Assembly (NCBI GenBank): GCA_020849325.1
Contig: JADLGL010000028.1
Location: forward strand, 1-32,223
DNA length: 32,223 bases
Origin: Bauldia sp.
Lineage (GTDB): Bacteria; Pseudomonadota; Alphaproteobacteria; Rhizobiales; Kaistiaceae
Reading direction: 5' to 3'
Part shown: piece by piece, positions 7,520 to 15,723 of the stretch
Numbering within the stretch: position 1 is the first letter of the stretch
How the letters are laid out: every line of letters starts with the position of its first letter
The notes under the pieces: model-generated
Seen by the model: only the letters and a program-made list of their open reading frames with translations
Database searches by the model: none
Told to the model about the DNA's origin: nothing
Program-made: the position numbers and the translations under genes

Positions 7520-9733
7520 TCAGCCGTAGACGCGGCTCGCCGAGCTCACCGCGGGCAGCGCCCTTATGCCGGCGATGACCCGCGTCAGATGCTTCAGATT
7601 GGCGACCTCGATGTCGATGACAAGCTCCGAGAAATCATCGGGCATCTGCCGGATGCGAAGGTTCGAGATGTTCGAATCGGCGGCGGCAATGACCTGGGTG
7701 ACCTGCGCGAGCGTGCCGGGCTCGTTGAGGACGGTGATCGAGATGCGCGCCGGGAAGCGCTGGTCGCTGTCCTGGTCGACCTCCCAGCGGACGTCGAGCC
7801 AGCGATCCGGGAACTCGTCGAAGTTCTTCAGCGACGGCGACTGGATCGGGTAGATCGTCACTCCCTCGCCGGGCGTAATGATGCCGATGATCCGGTCGCC
7901 CGGCACGGCGCCGCCGTCGGGGGCGTAGTGAACCGCCAGATTGCCCTCGATGCCGCGGATCGGCACCGGCGCGATCCCGGCGTTCGCCTTCTTCGCCCGC
8001 GAGCGGCGCGCCTGGGCGCTCTGCGACGGCGACGGGTTCGCGCTCGCCGGCGACGGGTCCCGGTAGTCGGGATACACGGCCTTCACGACGTTGCCGGGCG
8101 GGATCTCGCCGCGGCCGACGCCGGCGAGCATGTCGTCGAGGTCGCTCTGCGCAAGGCGCGGCAGGGCCGCCTTGAGGAGGGCGTCGTCGAAAGCGAGTTC
8201 GGCCTTCCGGAACGCGCGTTCCACGAGGAGGCGGCCGAGGCCGGCATATTGCTTCCGTACGGCGACGCGCGTGGCGCGCCGGATCGACGAGCGCGCCTTG
8301 CCGGTGCGGACGAGGTTTTCCCACGCCGCCTGCGGCACGTGCCCTTCGGCGCGGATGATCTCGACCTCGTCGCCGTTCTGGAGCTCGGTCGAAAGCGCCA
8401 TCGTGCGGCCGTTGATGCGGACGCCGACGGTGGTGTCGCCGACATTGGTGTGGACGGCGTAGGCGAAATCGATCGGGGTCGCGCCGCGCGGCAGCGCGAT
8501 CAGCCGGCCCTTCGGCGTGAAGCAGAACACCTGGTCCTGGAACAGCTCGAGCTTGGTGTGCTCGAGGAATTCCTCGGGCGTGTCGCCGTCCGCCAGCATC
8601 TGGATGGTGCGGCGGAGCCATTCGTAGGCCTTCACCTCGGCAGAAAAGCCGGTGAGGCTCGCGCCCGGCGGCCGCTCGACCGGCATCCCCTTCTGCGGCG
8701 CGATGCCGTCCTTGTAGAGGGCGTGGGCGGCGATGCCGAATTCGGCCACGCGGTGCATCGCCTCGGTGCGGATCTGGAGCTCGACGCGCTGGTGCTGCGG
8801 GCCGATCACCGTGGTGTGGATCGAGCGGTAATCGTTCTGCTTCGGCGTCGAGATGTAGTCCTTGAACCGGCCCGGCACGGTCGGCCAGGTGGTATGGATG
8901 ACGCCGAGCGCGGCGTAGCAGTCCTCGAGCGAATCGACGACGACGCGGAAGCCGAAGATGTCGGAGAGCTGCTCGAAGGAAACCGCCTTGCGCTCCATCT
9001 TCCGGAAGATCGAATAGGGCCGCTTCCGCCGGCCGATGACCCGCGCATTGATGCCGCGCTCGGCGAAGCGCCGGCCGAGATCGGTCTCGATGTCGCTGAT
9101 GAGGTCCTTGTGGCGGAGCGCGAGCTCGGCGAGGCGGCGAACGATGGTCTCGAGCGCCTCGGGGTTGACCACGCGGAAGGCGATTTCCTCGAGCTCCTCG
9201 CGCATGTCCTGCATGCCCATGCGGCCGGCGAGCGGCGCATAGATTTCGAGGGTCTCCTCGGCGATCCGGCCCCGCTTCTCGGGCGGCATGAAGTGGAGCG
9301 TCCGCATGTTGTGCAGACGGTCGGCGAGCTTCACGAGGAGGACGCGGATGTCCGCCGAGATCGCGAGGAGGAGCTTTCGGAGGTTCTCGGCCTGCGCCGC
9401 CTTCTTGGAGACGAGGTCGAGCTTCTTGATCTTGGTGAGGCCCTCGACGAGCCGGCCGATGTCCTCGCCGAACATCGCGTCGATCTCGGAGCGCGTGGCG
9501 TCCGTGTCCTCGATCGTATCGTGGAGGAGCGCGACGGCGATGGTCGCATCGTCGAGCTTGAGGTCCGTCAGGATCGCTGCGACTTCGAGCGGGTGCGAGA
9601 AGTACGGGTCGCCGTTCGCACGAATCTGCGCGCCATGCTTCTGCATGGCGTAGACGTAGGCCTTGTTGAGAAGTCCCTCGTCGGCCGCCGGGTTGTAGCG
9701 CGTGACCCGCTCGACGAGTTCGTACTGCCGCAT
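7520..9733 (-). CDS. rsh: Bifunctional (p)ppGpp synthetase/hydrolase, RelA/SpoT homolog
   Basis: This makes and degrades the stringent-response alarmones. The 737-residue protein has an HD hydrolase domain with intact residues (His47 in FSHPLEV, His71-Asp72 in LLHDTIEDT, Asp138 and Asn142 in KLADRLHNM), and a synthetase domain (about 228-340) with [21 protein letters not shown] (Asp267), the RFKD motif at 289-292 and [11 protein letters not shown] (Glu318). RFKD rather than RXED-type spacing is usual for bifunctional enzymes. A TGS domain (about 402-461) and a C-terminal ACT domain (about 665-737) follow. Both activities appear intact, as expected for a sole Rsh in Rhizobiales. The ATG is at 9733, preceded by GGATCGGA; the leader is highly structured. 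Confidence 0.96.
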   Translation of the reverse strand: MRQYELVERVTRYNPAADEGLLNKAYVYAMQKHGAQIRANGDPYFSHPLEVAAILTDLKLDDATIAVALLHDTIEDTDATRSEIDAMFGEDIGRLVEGLTKIKKLDLVSKKAAQAENLRKLLLAISADIRVLLVKLADRLHNMRTLHFMPPEKRGRIAEETLEIYAPLAGRMGMQDMREELEEIAFRVVNPEALETIVRRLAELALRHKDLISDIETDLGRRFAERGINARVIGRRKRPYSIFRKMERKAVSFEQLSDIFGFRVVVDSLEDCYAALGVIHTTWPTVPGRFKDYISTPKQNDYRSIHTTVIGPQHQRVELQIRTEAMHRVAEFGIAAHALYKDGIAPQKGMPVERPPGASLTGFSAEVKAYEWLRRTIQMLADGDTPEEFLEHTKLELFQDQVFCFTPKGRLIALPRGATPIDFAYAVHTNVGDTTVGVRINGRTMALSTELQNGDEVEIIRAEGHVPQAAWENLVRTGKARSSIRRATRVAVRKQYAGLGRLLVERAFRKAELAFDDALLKAALPRLAQSDLDDMLAGVGRGEIPPGNVVKAVYPDYRDPSPASANPSPSQSAQARRSRAKKANAGIAPVPIRGIEGNLAVHYAPDGGAVPGDRIIGIITPGEGVTIYPIQSPSLKNFDEFPDRWLDVRWEVDQDSDQRFPARISITVLNEPGTLAQVTQVIAAADSNISNLRIRQMPDDFSELVIDIEVANLKHLTRVIAGIRALPAVSSASRVYG

Positions 9734-9741
9734 TCCGATCC

Positions 9742-9827
9742 GGCGCGAGCGCGCCGCCCCGATCGTCGTCCCTGCTCTGGATCGACGATCCTAATATGGG
9801 CGGCGTTACCGTGTCGGAAACGCCGCC
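9742..9827 (-). promoter_or_regulatory. Cluster of three hairpins in the rpoZ-rsh spacer
   Basis: The 110-base spacer contains three perfect inverted repeats. In order on the minus strand they are: GGCGGCGTT/AACGCCGCC with an 11-base loop (9799-9827), GATCGTCG/CGACGATC (9761-9790), and GGCGCG/CGCGCC with a 2-base loop (9742-9755). The last ends about eight bases before the rsh start codon. None is followed by a T-run, so simple termination is not indicated; processing, attenuation or control of rsh translation are possible. Confidence 0.45.
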
Positions 9828-9843
9828 GGGCAGGTATCTCCGG

Positions 9844-10239
9844 CTAGAATTCTTCCGTCTTGTCCGGCGGAAGGATGCTCTCGAGGCCGCGGAGAAGATC
9901 CTCCTCCGACATGCGGTCGAACGAGATGTTGCCGTCGTCCTCGGCGGCAGGCCGCGCCGCGCCGCCGTCGACGGCGATCATCGCCACCGGCTCCGCTTCG
10001 GGCTCGTCGACTTCGACGTGCTTCTGCAGCGAATGGATGAGGTCTTCCAGGAGATCGCCCGGCGAGACGGTCTCGTCGGCGATTTCGCGAAGAGCGACGA
10101 CCGGATTCTTGTCGTTGTCGCGCGGCACGGTGACGGGCGAGCCCGAAGCGATCATCCGGGCGCGGTGGCCGGCAAGAAGAACGAGCTCGAAGCGGTTCGG
10201 GACCTTGTCCACGCAGTCTTCGACGGTGACGCGGGCCAT
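9844..10239 (-). CDS. rpoZ: DNA-directed RNA polymerase omega subunit
   Basis: Omega helps assemble RNA polymerase by holding beta'. The 131-residue protein begins [23 protein letters not shown], then [12 protein letters not shown] and [12 protein letters not shown], all conserved omega motifs. The C-terminal half is the acidic extension seen in alphaproteobacteria, ending [10 protein letters not shown] strong GAGGAG ribosome site lies upstream of ATG 10239. It is the first gene of the minus-strand operon, so its promoter should lie in 10240-10518, a divergent gap shared with the NYN gene; no convincing -35/-10 pair was identified there. Confidence 0.96.
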   Translation of the reverse strand: MARVTVEDCVDKVPNRFELVLLAGHRARMIASGSPVTVPRDNDKNPVVALREIADETVSPGDLLEDLIHSLQKHVEVDEPEAEPVAMIAVDGGAARPAAEDDGNISFDRMSEEDLLRGLESILPPDKTEEF

Positions 10240-10518
10240 GGCTACTCCTCGGAATGTCGATGAAGGCGGCTGATTAGGGGATCATTGCCCGGATTTGCAA
10301 GAGCACTGCTGTCGCGGGCGCGCGGAAAGGCCATATTTCCGCGACAAAGTGGCGGGATCGTGATTCCGCGGCGATCAAACGGGAGCCAATCAGCCCTGAC
10401 ACGACCCCGCGACACCTGGCTTTGCCAACGGCGTCTTTGCCGAGACCATTCCTTTTTCGGTTCACAACGGTGCGTCGTCATATTGCGACGGCCCGCCCAT
10501 TGCGAGTAGAGCGTCCAA

Positions 10519-11121
10519 ATGTTTGATCCACGCGAAAAACTCGCGCTGTTCATCGACGGCGCCAACCTGTACGCAACCGCAAAATCGCTGGGCTTCGATA
10601 TCGACTACAAGAAGCTTCTCCATCATTTTCAGGAGAAAAGCTATCTGCTTCGTGCCTACTACTACACGGCCCTGGCCGAAGATCAGGAATACTCTTCGAT
10701 CCGTCCCCTGATCGACTGGCTGGACTACAACGGCTACACTGTGGTGACGAAGCCGACCAAGGAGTTCGTCGACAGCACCGGCCGGCGCAAGGTCAAGGGC
10801 AACATGGACATGGAGCTCGCGATCGACGTGATGGAGATCGCCGAGCACATCGACCACATCGTTCTCTTCTCCGGGGACGGCGATTTCCGGTCGCTCGTGG
10901 AGGCGGTGCAGCGGAAGGGCCGGAAGGTCAGCGTGATCTCGACGCTGTCGACCCAGCCGCCGATGATTGCGGACGAACTCCGGCGGCAGGCGGATACGTT
11001 CATCGATCTCGTGACGCTGCAGGCCGAAGTCGGCCGGGCGCCGGGCGAACGGTCCGCCCGGAGCGCGGAACGGGCGGCCGCGCGCGACACCTACGCCGAC
11101 GAATTCGACGACAACCGCTGA
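10519..11121 (+). CDS. NYN domain (LabA/DUF88-type) putative nuclease
   Basis: This 200-residue protein has a PIN-like NYN fold. LALFIDGANLY carries Asp13, KVKGNMDMELAIDVM carries Asp97, and VLFSGDGDFRSLVEAV carries Asp120 and Asp122; together these acidic residues form the metal site expected of NYN ribonucleases. The last 35 residues are a charged, probably disordered tail. In Rhizobiales this gene is usually divergent from rpoZ, as here. The target RNA is not known. A weak GAGTAGAG precedes the ATG. The stop is five bases from the start of the next gene, so the two are probably co-transcribed. Confidence 0.88.
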   Translation: MFDPREKLALFIDGANLYATAKSLGFDIDYKKLLHHFQEKSYLLRAYYYTALAEDQEYSSIRPLIDWLDYNGYTVVTKPTKEFVDSTGRRKVKGNMDMELAIDVMEIAEHIDHIVLFSGDGDFRSLVEAVQRKGRKVSVISTLSTQPPMIADELRRQADTFIDLVTLQAEVGRAPGERSARSAERAAARDTYADEFDDNR

Positions 11122-11126
11122 CCGCG

Positions 11127-11780
11127 ATGACCCTTCCGCTCTCCGCGACCGAACCCGGCCGCGACTGCCCGCTATGCCCCCGCCTCGTCGCCTTCCGCGA
11201 GGAGTGGCGCCGGAAGGAGCCGGCCTGGCACAACGCGCCGGTACCCACCTTCGGCGGCCTCGACGCACGCTTCCTCGTGGTCGGCCTCGCGCCCGGCCTT
11301 CGCGGAGCGAACCGCACTGGCCGGCCGTTCACCGGCGACTACGCCGGCACCCTCCTCTATGGGACGCTGTTGAAACTCAACTTCGCCAGCGGCGTGTTCG
11401 ATGCGCGGCCGGACGACGGGCTGACGCTCCACGACGCCGCGATCACCAACGCCGTCCGCTGCGTCCCGCCGGAGAACAAGCCGACGCCCGAGGAGGGCCG
11501 CACCTGCCGGCGCTTCCTCACCGCCACGATCGAGGCGATGCCGCGACTGTCGGCGATCCTCGCGCTGGGGCGGATCGCGCACGACAACGTCCTCTCCGCG
11601 ATGAACGCGCCACGGCCGGAGTATCCGTTCGCCCACGGCGCCGAGCATCGCGTCGGGCCGCTGGTGACGGTGTTCGACAGCTTTCACTGCTCGCGGCTGA
11701 ACACCAACACCGGACGCCTGACGGAGGCGATGTTCGAGGCGGTGGTGGGGAGCGTGCGGCGGCACCTCGACAGCTCATAG
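11127..11780 (+). CDS. Family 5 (UDGb-type) uracil-DNA glycosylase, iron-sulfur
   Basis: This enzyme removes uracil and other deaminated bases from DNA. The 217-residue protein has four cysteines placed as the 4Fe-4S ligands of families 4 and 5: Cys14 and Cys17 (DCPLC), Cys112 (AVRCVPPENKPT) and Cys127 (GRTCRRFL). The active-site loop is GLAPGLRGANRTGRPFTGD (53-71), and the minor-groove loop is HCSRLNTNTGRLT (187-199). The ANRTGR segment and NTNTGRLT point to family 5 rather than family 4. It follows the NYN gene by five bases, and a palindromic repeat sits just after its stop. Confidence 0.9.
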   Translation: MTLPLSATEPGRDCPLCPRLVAFREEWRRKEPAWHNAPVPTFGGLDARFLVVGLAPGLRGANRTGRPFTGDYAGTLLYGTLLKLNFASGVFDARPDDGLTLHDAAITNAVRCVPPENKPTPEEGRTCRRFLTATIEAMPRLSAILALGRIAHDNVLSAMNAPRPEYPFAHGAEHRVGPLVTVFDSFHCSRLNTNTGRLTEAMFEAVVGSVRRHLDSS

Positions 11781-11793
11781 CCCGACAACCAGC

Positions 11794-11929
11794 CCCGTCG
11801 TTCCGGGGCCGCGCAGCGGAGCCCGGAACCCTTTGTTCTTCCGACGGGATTCAACAACCGCCGAACACGCGAGGCCGTGCCAGGAGAACGAAGGGCCCGG
11901 ATCAGCCTGCGGCTGTCCGGAACGACGGG
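11794..11929. repeat. Dispersed palindromic repeat, copy 2 (long form)
   Basis: The same 13-base arms as at 3661-3703 occur here, CCCGTCGTTCCGG at 11794-11806 and CCGGAACGACGGG at 11917-11929, but 110 bases apart. The interior is also partly self-complementary: CCGGAACCCTTTGTTCT pairs imperfectly with AGAACGAAGGGCCCGG, so the whole 136-base unit can fold into one long interrupted hairpin. It lies between the convergent udg and smpB genes. The short copy looks like the same arms with the interior collapsed. Confidence 0.75.
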
Positions 11930-11972
11930 TTGATCATTCTTCCTGTGAAGGCCGGCAAGTCATAGCCGGTGC

Positions 11973-12077
11973 CTAGAGCATGATCCGTTGAAGTCGGATC
12001 ATGCTCGTCGCCTTTTCTTTGATGGAGCATGCTCTTTTTCGAAGAACCGGCAGCCACTTCTTCGGACCATGCTCTAG
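11973..12077. repeat. GAGCATG-type nested palindromic repeat
   Basis: The element is bounded by CTAGAGCATG (11973-11982) and CATGCTCTAG (12068-12077). Inside are AGAGCATGATCCG / CGGATCATGCTC (about 11976-12006) and a second hairpin with GAGCATGCTC, then TCGAAGAACCGG and a matching CTTCTTCGGA. Intergenic units with AGAGCATGATC arms are common in Rhizobiales, from memory. It ends one base before the smpB stop codon and could serve as a bidirectional end for the convergent udg and smpB transcripts, though no T-run terminator is visible. Confidence 0.7.
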
Positions 12078-12078
12078 T

Positions 12079-12555
12079 CTAGCCGTTGTTCTTCATGATC
12101 CGGGCCTTCTCCCTGCCCCAGTCGCGCTTCTTCTCGGCGTCGCGCTTGTCGGGCGCGGTCTTGCCTTTGGCGAGGGCGATCTCGACCTTGGCGCGGCCCT
12201 GGTCGTTGAAGAACACCTTCAGCGGGACGATCGTCATGCCCTCGCGGTTCACGCCGTTGGCGAGGCGCGCGATCTCGCGCTTGTGGAGGAGGAGCTTTCG
12301 CGCGCGCTTGGTCTCGTGGTTGAAGCGGTTCGCCTCGAGGTATTCGGGGATGTACGAGTTGATGAGCCACGCCTCCCCGTCCTTCACGGTCGCGTAGCTC
12401 TCGCCGATGGTCGCCTTGCCGCCGCGGAGAGATTTCACCTCCGTGCCGGTGAGCATGATGCCGGCCTCGAAGGTCTGGCCGATCAGGTAATCGAAGCGCG
12501 CCCGCCGGTTGAGGGCGGCGATGCGCTTCTCCGTGTCGCGGCCTTTTGCTGCCAT
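12079..12555 (-). CDS. smpB: SsrA-binding protein
   Basis: SmpB brings tmRNA to stalled ribosomes for trans-translation. The 158-residue protein has the family landmarks [71 protein letters not shown], and a basic tail [21 protein letters not shown] that inserts into the decoding centre. Length is normal. It follows dapA by three bases and is probably co-transcribed with it, an order common in alphaproteobacteria. No tmRNA gene was seen in the window. Confidence 0.97.
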   Translation of the reverse strand: MAAKGRDTEKRIAALNRRARFDYLIGQTFEAGIMLTGTEVKSLRGGKATIGESYATVKDGEAWLINSYIPEYLEANRFNHETKRARKLLLHKREIARLANGVNREGMTIVPLKVFFNDQGRAKVEIALAKGKTAPDKRDAEKKRDWGREKARIMKNNG

Positions 12556-12558
12556 CGC

Positions 12559-13434
12559 CTAGGAAATCAGTCCTGCCCGCTGCATCGCGGTCCGAATCTC
12601 GGCCTCGGCGGCGGCGCCGGCCTTCACGAGCGGCAGGCGGAGTTCGTTCGCCATGCGGCCGAGGAGCGACAGGGCATATTTCGGGCCCGACGGGTTCGGG
12701 TCGACGAACAGTGCCTTGTGGAGCGGCATCACCTTGTCCTGGATGGCGAGCGCCGCCCGGAAATCACCCGCAAGACAGGCGTTCTGGAAGTCCGACATCA
12801 ACCGCGGCGCGACGTTCGACGTCACCGAAATGCAGCCGTGGCCGCCATGCGCCATGAAGCCGAGCGCGGTCGCGTCCTCGCCGGACAACTGGCAGAAATC
12901 CGGGCCGCACAGGTCGCGCTGCAGGCTGACGCGGTCGATCTTCGCCGTCGCGTCCTTCACGCCCCTGATGTTCTTCAGCCTCGACAGGCCCGCCATGGTC
13001 TCGACGGTCATGTCGATCACCGAGCGCGGCGGGATGTTGTAGATGATGATCGGAATGCCGACCGCGTCGTTGATCGCGGTGTAGTGCGCGGCGAGACCGG
13101 CCTGGTTCGGCTTGTTGTAGTAGGGCGTCACGACGAGGAGCCCGTCGGCGCCCGCCTTCTCGGCGAACTTCGCGAGCTCGATCGCCTCGATGGTGTTGTT
13201 CGAGCCGGTGCCGGCGATCACCGGGACGCGCTTCGCGGCGACCTCGATGCAGATCTCGATGACGCGGCGGTGCTCGGGATGGCTCAGCGTCGGGCTCTCG
13301 CCCGTCGTCCCGGTGGGGACGAGGCCGTGCGTCCCTTCGGCGATCTGCCAGTCGACGAAATCGGCGAGCGCCTTCTCGTCCACGGCCCCGTTTCGCATTG
13401 GCGTAACGAGCGCCGTGTAGGAACCCCTGAACAT
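12559..13434 (-). CDS. dapA: 4-hydroxy-tetrahydrodipicolinate synthase
   Basis: DapA condenses pyruvate with aspartate semialdehyde, the first committed step to lysine and diaminopimelate. The 291-residue TIM barrel has Schiff-base Lys160 (GVKDAT), Tyr132 in IYNIPPR, and the GTTGES loop with Thr43 and Thr44; all catalytic residues are present. VVTPYYNKP is also typical. GAGAGAG precedes the ATG at 13434. It diverges from the lytic transglycosylase across 162 bases, a fitting neighbour since diaminopimelate feeds the same cell wall. Confidence 0.96.
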   Translation of the reverse strand: MFRGSYTALVTPMRNGAVDEKALADFVDWQIAEGTHGLVPTGTTGESPTLSHPEHRRVIEICIEVAAKRVPVIAGTGSNNTIEAIELAKFAEKAGADGLLVVTPYYNKPNQAGLAAHYTAINDAVGIPIIIYNIPPRSVIDMTVETMAGLSRLKNIRGVKDATAKIDRVSLQRDLCGPDFCQLSGEDATALGFMAHGGHGCISVTSNVAPRLMSDFQNACLAGDFRAALAIQDKVMPLHKALFVDPNPSGPKYALSLLGRMANELRLPLVKAGAAAEAEIRTAMQRAGLIS

Positions 13435-13596
13435 GATCTCTCTCGGTGAAGCGGGCGCAAAATCGCGGAGGCGCGGCGCGGACTGGCGCCATAGTTAGTC
13501 GCTGCCCCCCGCGCTCGCAACAACGCGCCGGGAAGATGCGTTGATTCCGTCCGCAAGCGCGGCGATGGTGCGCCGCCCGAGTTTTGCAGCCCCGCC

Positions 13597-15723
13597 GTGT
13601 CCCCTCCCCGTTCCTCTCCGCAGCCGCCCCGCCCGATCGCCCGGCTCTTCGCCGCGACGACCTCGCTCGTCGTGATCGCCGCGGTTCCTTCGCCCGCGGG
13701 CGCGCAGTCCGCCGGCGTGATCGTCGTCGCCCAGGTCGAGGTGCCGCTGCCGCGCGTCAACCCGGAGCGCGCCGAAGGCGGCGCCGAAACGCCGCCGCCG
13801 GCCGTCCCCGAGGCCCCGCCGGTACCGCAGGTGACGTTGCCGGCGCCGAGCCTCTTTGCCAACACCGCCTACCGGCGCCTTGCGACGGGGGACGTCGAGA
13901 ACGCAACGCGGATCGCCCAGTCGTCGGGCGACCCGCTGACGCTGCAGGTGATCGACTGGCTGATCGCGACGAACCTCTACGAGGGGTCGACATCGGCGCG
14001 GATGGCGCAGGCGATGGCGGACCTCGACGGCTGGCCCGGCCGGTCGCTGATGCAGATTCGCTACGAGCAGGCGCTGATCCGCGAGGCGCCGACGCCGGCG
14101 GAGGCGATCGCCGCGCTGTCGGCGACGCCGCCGGCGATGGAGCCCTCGACGCTTCTCTACGCCCGGTCGCTCCGCAACGAGGGGCGCTCCGAGGAGGCGG
14201 CGGCGTTCATCGCCAATTACTGGCGCACGCAGTCCTTCTCGGAGGAAATGGCGACGACCATCCTCGCCGAGTTCGGCGACCTTCTGAGCCAGGCCGACCT
14301 CGCCTACGGCATGAGCCGCTTCCTCTATGACGGCCAGAACGACCGTGCGCTCGCGGTGGCGCAGCGGCTCGGCACCGACTATCGCCGCCTCGCCGCCGCA
14401 TGGGCGGCAGCGAACGACGGCGGCGGCAACGCTGCCGGCCTCCTCGACGCGGTGCAGGAGCTCCGCACCGATCCCGGCTACCAGTATGCCCGTCTCCTCG
14501 TCGCGATCCGTGCCGGCAACCGCAACGAGGCGGCCCGCATCCTCCGCGAGGCCCCGGCGGACCCGGCGGCGCTGATCGATCCGGATGCGTGGGCCGAGGA
14601 GCGGCGGACGCTCGGATGGACGCTCGTCAACCGCGGCAATGCCGAGCTTGCCTACGAGGTGCTGTCGGGGCACGCGGCGACGGATCGCAACGTCATCGTC
14701 GAGATCGAATTCGACGCCGGCTGGGTGGCGCTGCGGCGCCTCGACGACCCCGCGGCGGCGGTGGAGCATTTCCGGCAGATCGCGGCGAATTCGTCGCTGC
14801 CGATCAGCCAGTCGCGCGGCTACTACTGGCTCGGCCGGGCGCTCAGCGAGGCGGGCGCCGCCGAGGAGGCCGCCGAGGCCTACCGCACGGCGGCCCGGTA
14901 TCCGACGACGTTCTACGGCCAGCTCGCCCTTTCCGCTCTCGGCAGCACGACGCTGACGATTCCCGCCCCGCCGCGCGCCGACGAGGCGGCTCTCGCTCAT
15001 TTCGCAGCGAACCCCTTCATCATCGCGCTCGGCTGGCTCGACGGGTTCGGCGAGAGCGCGGCGTTCGACCTCCTCGCCCGCTCGCTCGGCGACATCCTCG
15101 ATGATCCCGGCGACGTCGCGCTCCTCGCGACGCTCCTCCAGCAGCGCGGCAATTATCCGCTCTCGCTCCAGGTCGCGCGGCTTGCCGCCAACCGCGGCGT
15201 TGCGGTGGAGGGCGTCGGCTTCCCGACGTCGGCCATTCCCGCCGAAGGGCGGAGCGACCTCGTCGAGATGGCATTCGTCTACGCCATCGCGCGGCAGGAG
15301 ACGGCGTTCAATCTCGGCCTCGTCAGCAGCGCCGACGCCCGCGGCCTCGTGCAGATGCAGCCCGGCACGGCGCGCGACATGGCGCGCTACCTCGGCGTCC
15401 CTTACGACGCCGAGCGGCTGCTGACGGATGCCGCCTACTCCGCCCGGCTCGGCGGCGCGTATCTCCGGACGCTGCTCGACCGCTATGACGGATCGTTCGT
15501 GCTGGCGACCGCCGCCTACAATGCCGGCATGGGGCGCGTCGACGGCTGGCTCGAAACGTATGGCGACCCGCGGCGCGCGTCGGTCGACACGATCGACTGG
15601 ATCGAACGTATCCCGTTCGACGAGACGCGGAACTACGTGCAGCGCGTCCTCGAGAACCTCCAGGTCTACCGCGCCATCCTCGGCGACCCGACGCTACGGA
15701 TCGCGGACGACCTCGGCATGTGA
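13597..15723 (+). CDS. slt: Soluble lytic murein transglycosylase
   Basis: This enzyme cleaves peptidoglycan between MurNAc and GlcNAc, leaving 1,6-anhydro-MurNAc ends. The 708-residue protein starts at a GTG, has a signal peptide with a hydrophobic core (about 14-32, cleavage near AGA-QS), a Pro-rich linker, a long alpha-superhelical region (TPR-like repeats, about 80-540), and a C-terminal SLT domain. Catalytic Glu568 is in AIARQETAFNLG, followed by SADARGLVQMQPGTA and AAYNAGMGRVDGW. The fold is like E. coli Slt70. The last 30 bases overlap the convergent gene ending at 15694. Confidence 0.93.
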   Translation: MSPPRSSPQPPRPIARLFAATTSLVVIAAVPSPAGAQSAGVIVVAQVEVPLPRVNPERAEGGAETPPPAVPEAPPVPQVTLPAPSLFANTAYRRLATGDVENATRIAQSSGDPLTLQVIDWLIATNLYEGSTSARMAQAMADLDGWPGRSLMQIRYEQALIREAPTPAEAIAALSATPPAMEPSTLLYARSLRNEGRSEEAAAFIANYWRTQSFSEEMATTILAEFGDLLSQADLAYGMSRFLYDGQNDRALAVAQRLGTDYRRLAAAWAAANDGGGNAAGLLDAVQELRTDPGYQYARLLVAIRAGNRNEAARILREAPADPAALIDPDAWAEERRTLGWTLVNRGNAELAYEVLSGHAATDRNVIVEIEFDAGWVALRRLDDPAAAVEHFRQIAANSSLPISQSRGYYWLGRALSEAGAAEEAAEAYRTAARYPTTFYGQLALSALGSTTLTIPAPPRADEAALAHFAANPFIIALGWLDGFGESAAFDLLARSLGDILDDPGDVALLATLLQQRGNYPLSLQVARLAANRGVAVEGVGFPTSAIPAEGRSDLVEMAFVYAIARQETAFNLGLVSSADARGLVQMQPGTARDMARYLGVPYDAERLLTDAAYSARLGGAYLRTLLDRYDGSFVLATAAYNAGMGRVDGWLETYGDPRRASVDTIDWIERIPFDETRNYVQRVLENLQVYRAILGDPTLRIADDLGM

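Noticed and set aside
7508-9847. A 779-codon open frame on the plus strand opposite rsh
   Set aside because: It is the antisense frame of a strongly conserved gene. GC-rich codons keep the frame open; the translation is Arg/Asp/Val repetitive and matches no family.
11791-12077. The paired repeats as a CRISPR array
   Set aside because: There are no regularly spaced direct repeats with unique spacers, and no cas gene; the units are palindromes of two different families.
12001-13449. A 482-codon plus-strand frame opposite smpB and dapA
   Set aside because: It runs through a palindromic repeat and two conserved minus-strand genes; its composition is that of a shadow frame.
13495-15000. A 501-codon minus-strand frame opposite slt
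   Set aside because: It is an Arg/Gly-rich shadow of the lytic transglycosylase, which has a signal peptide and a catalytic domain.
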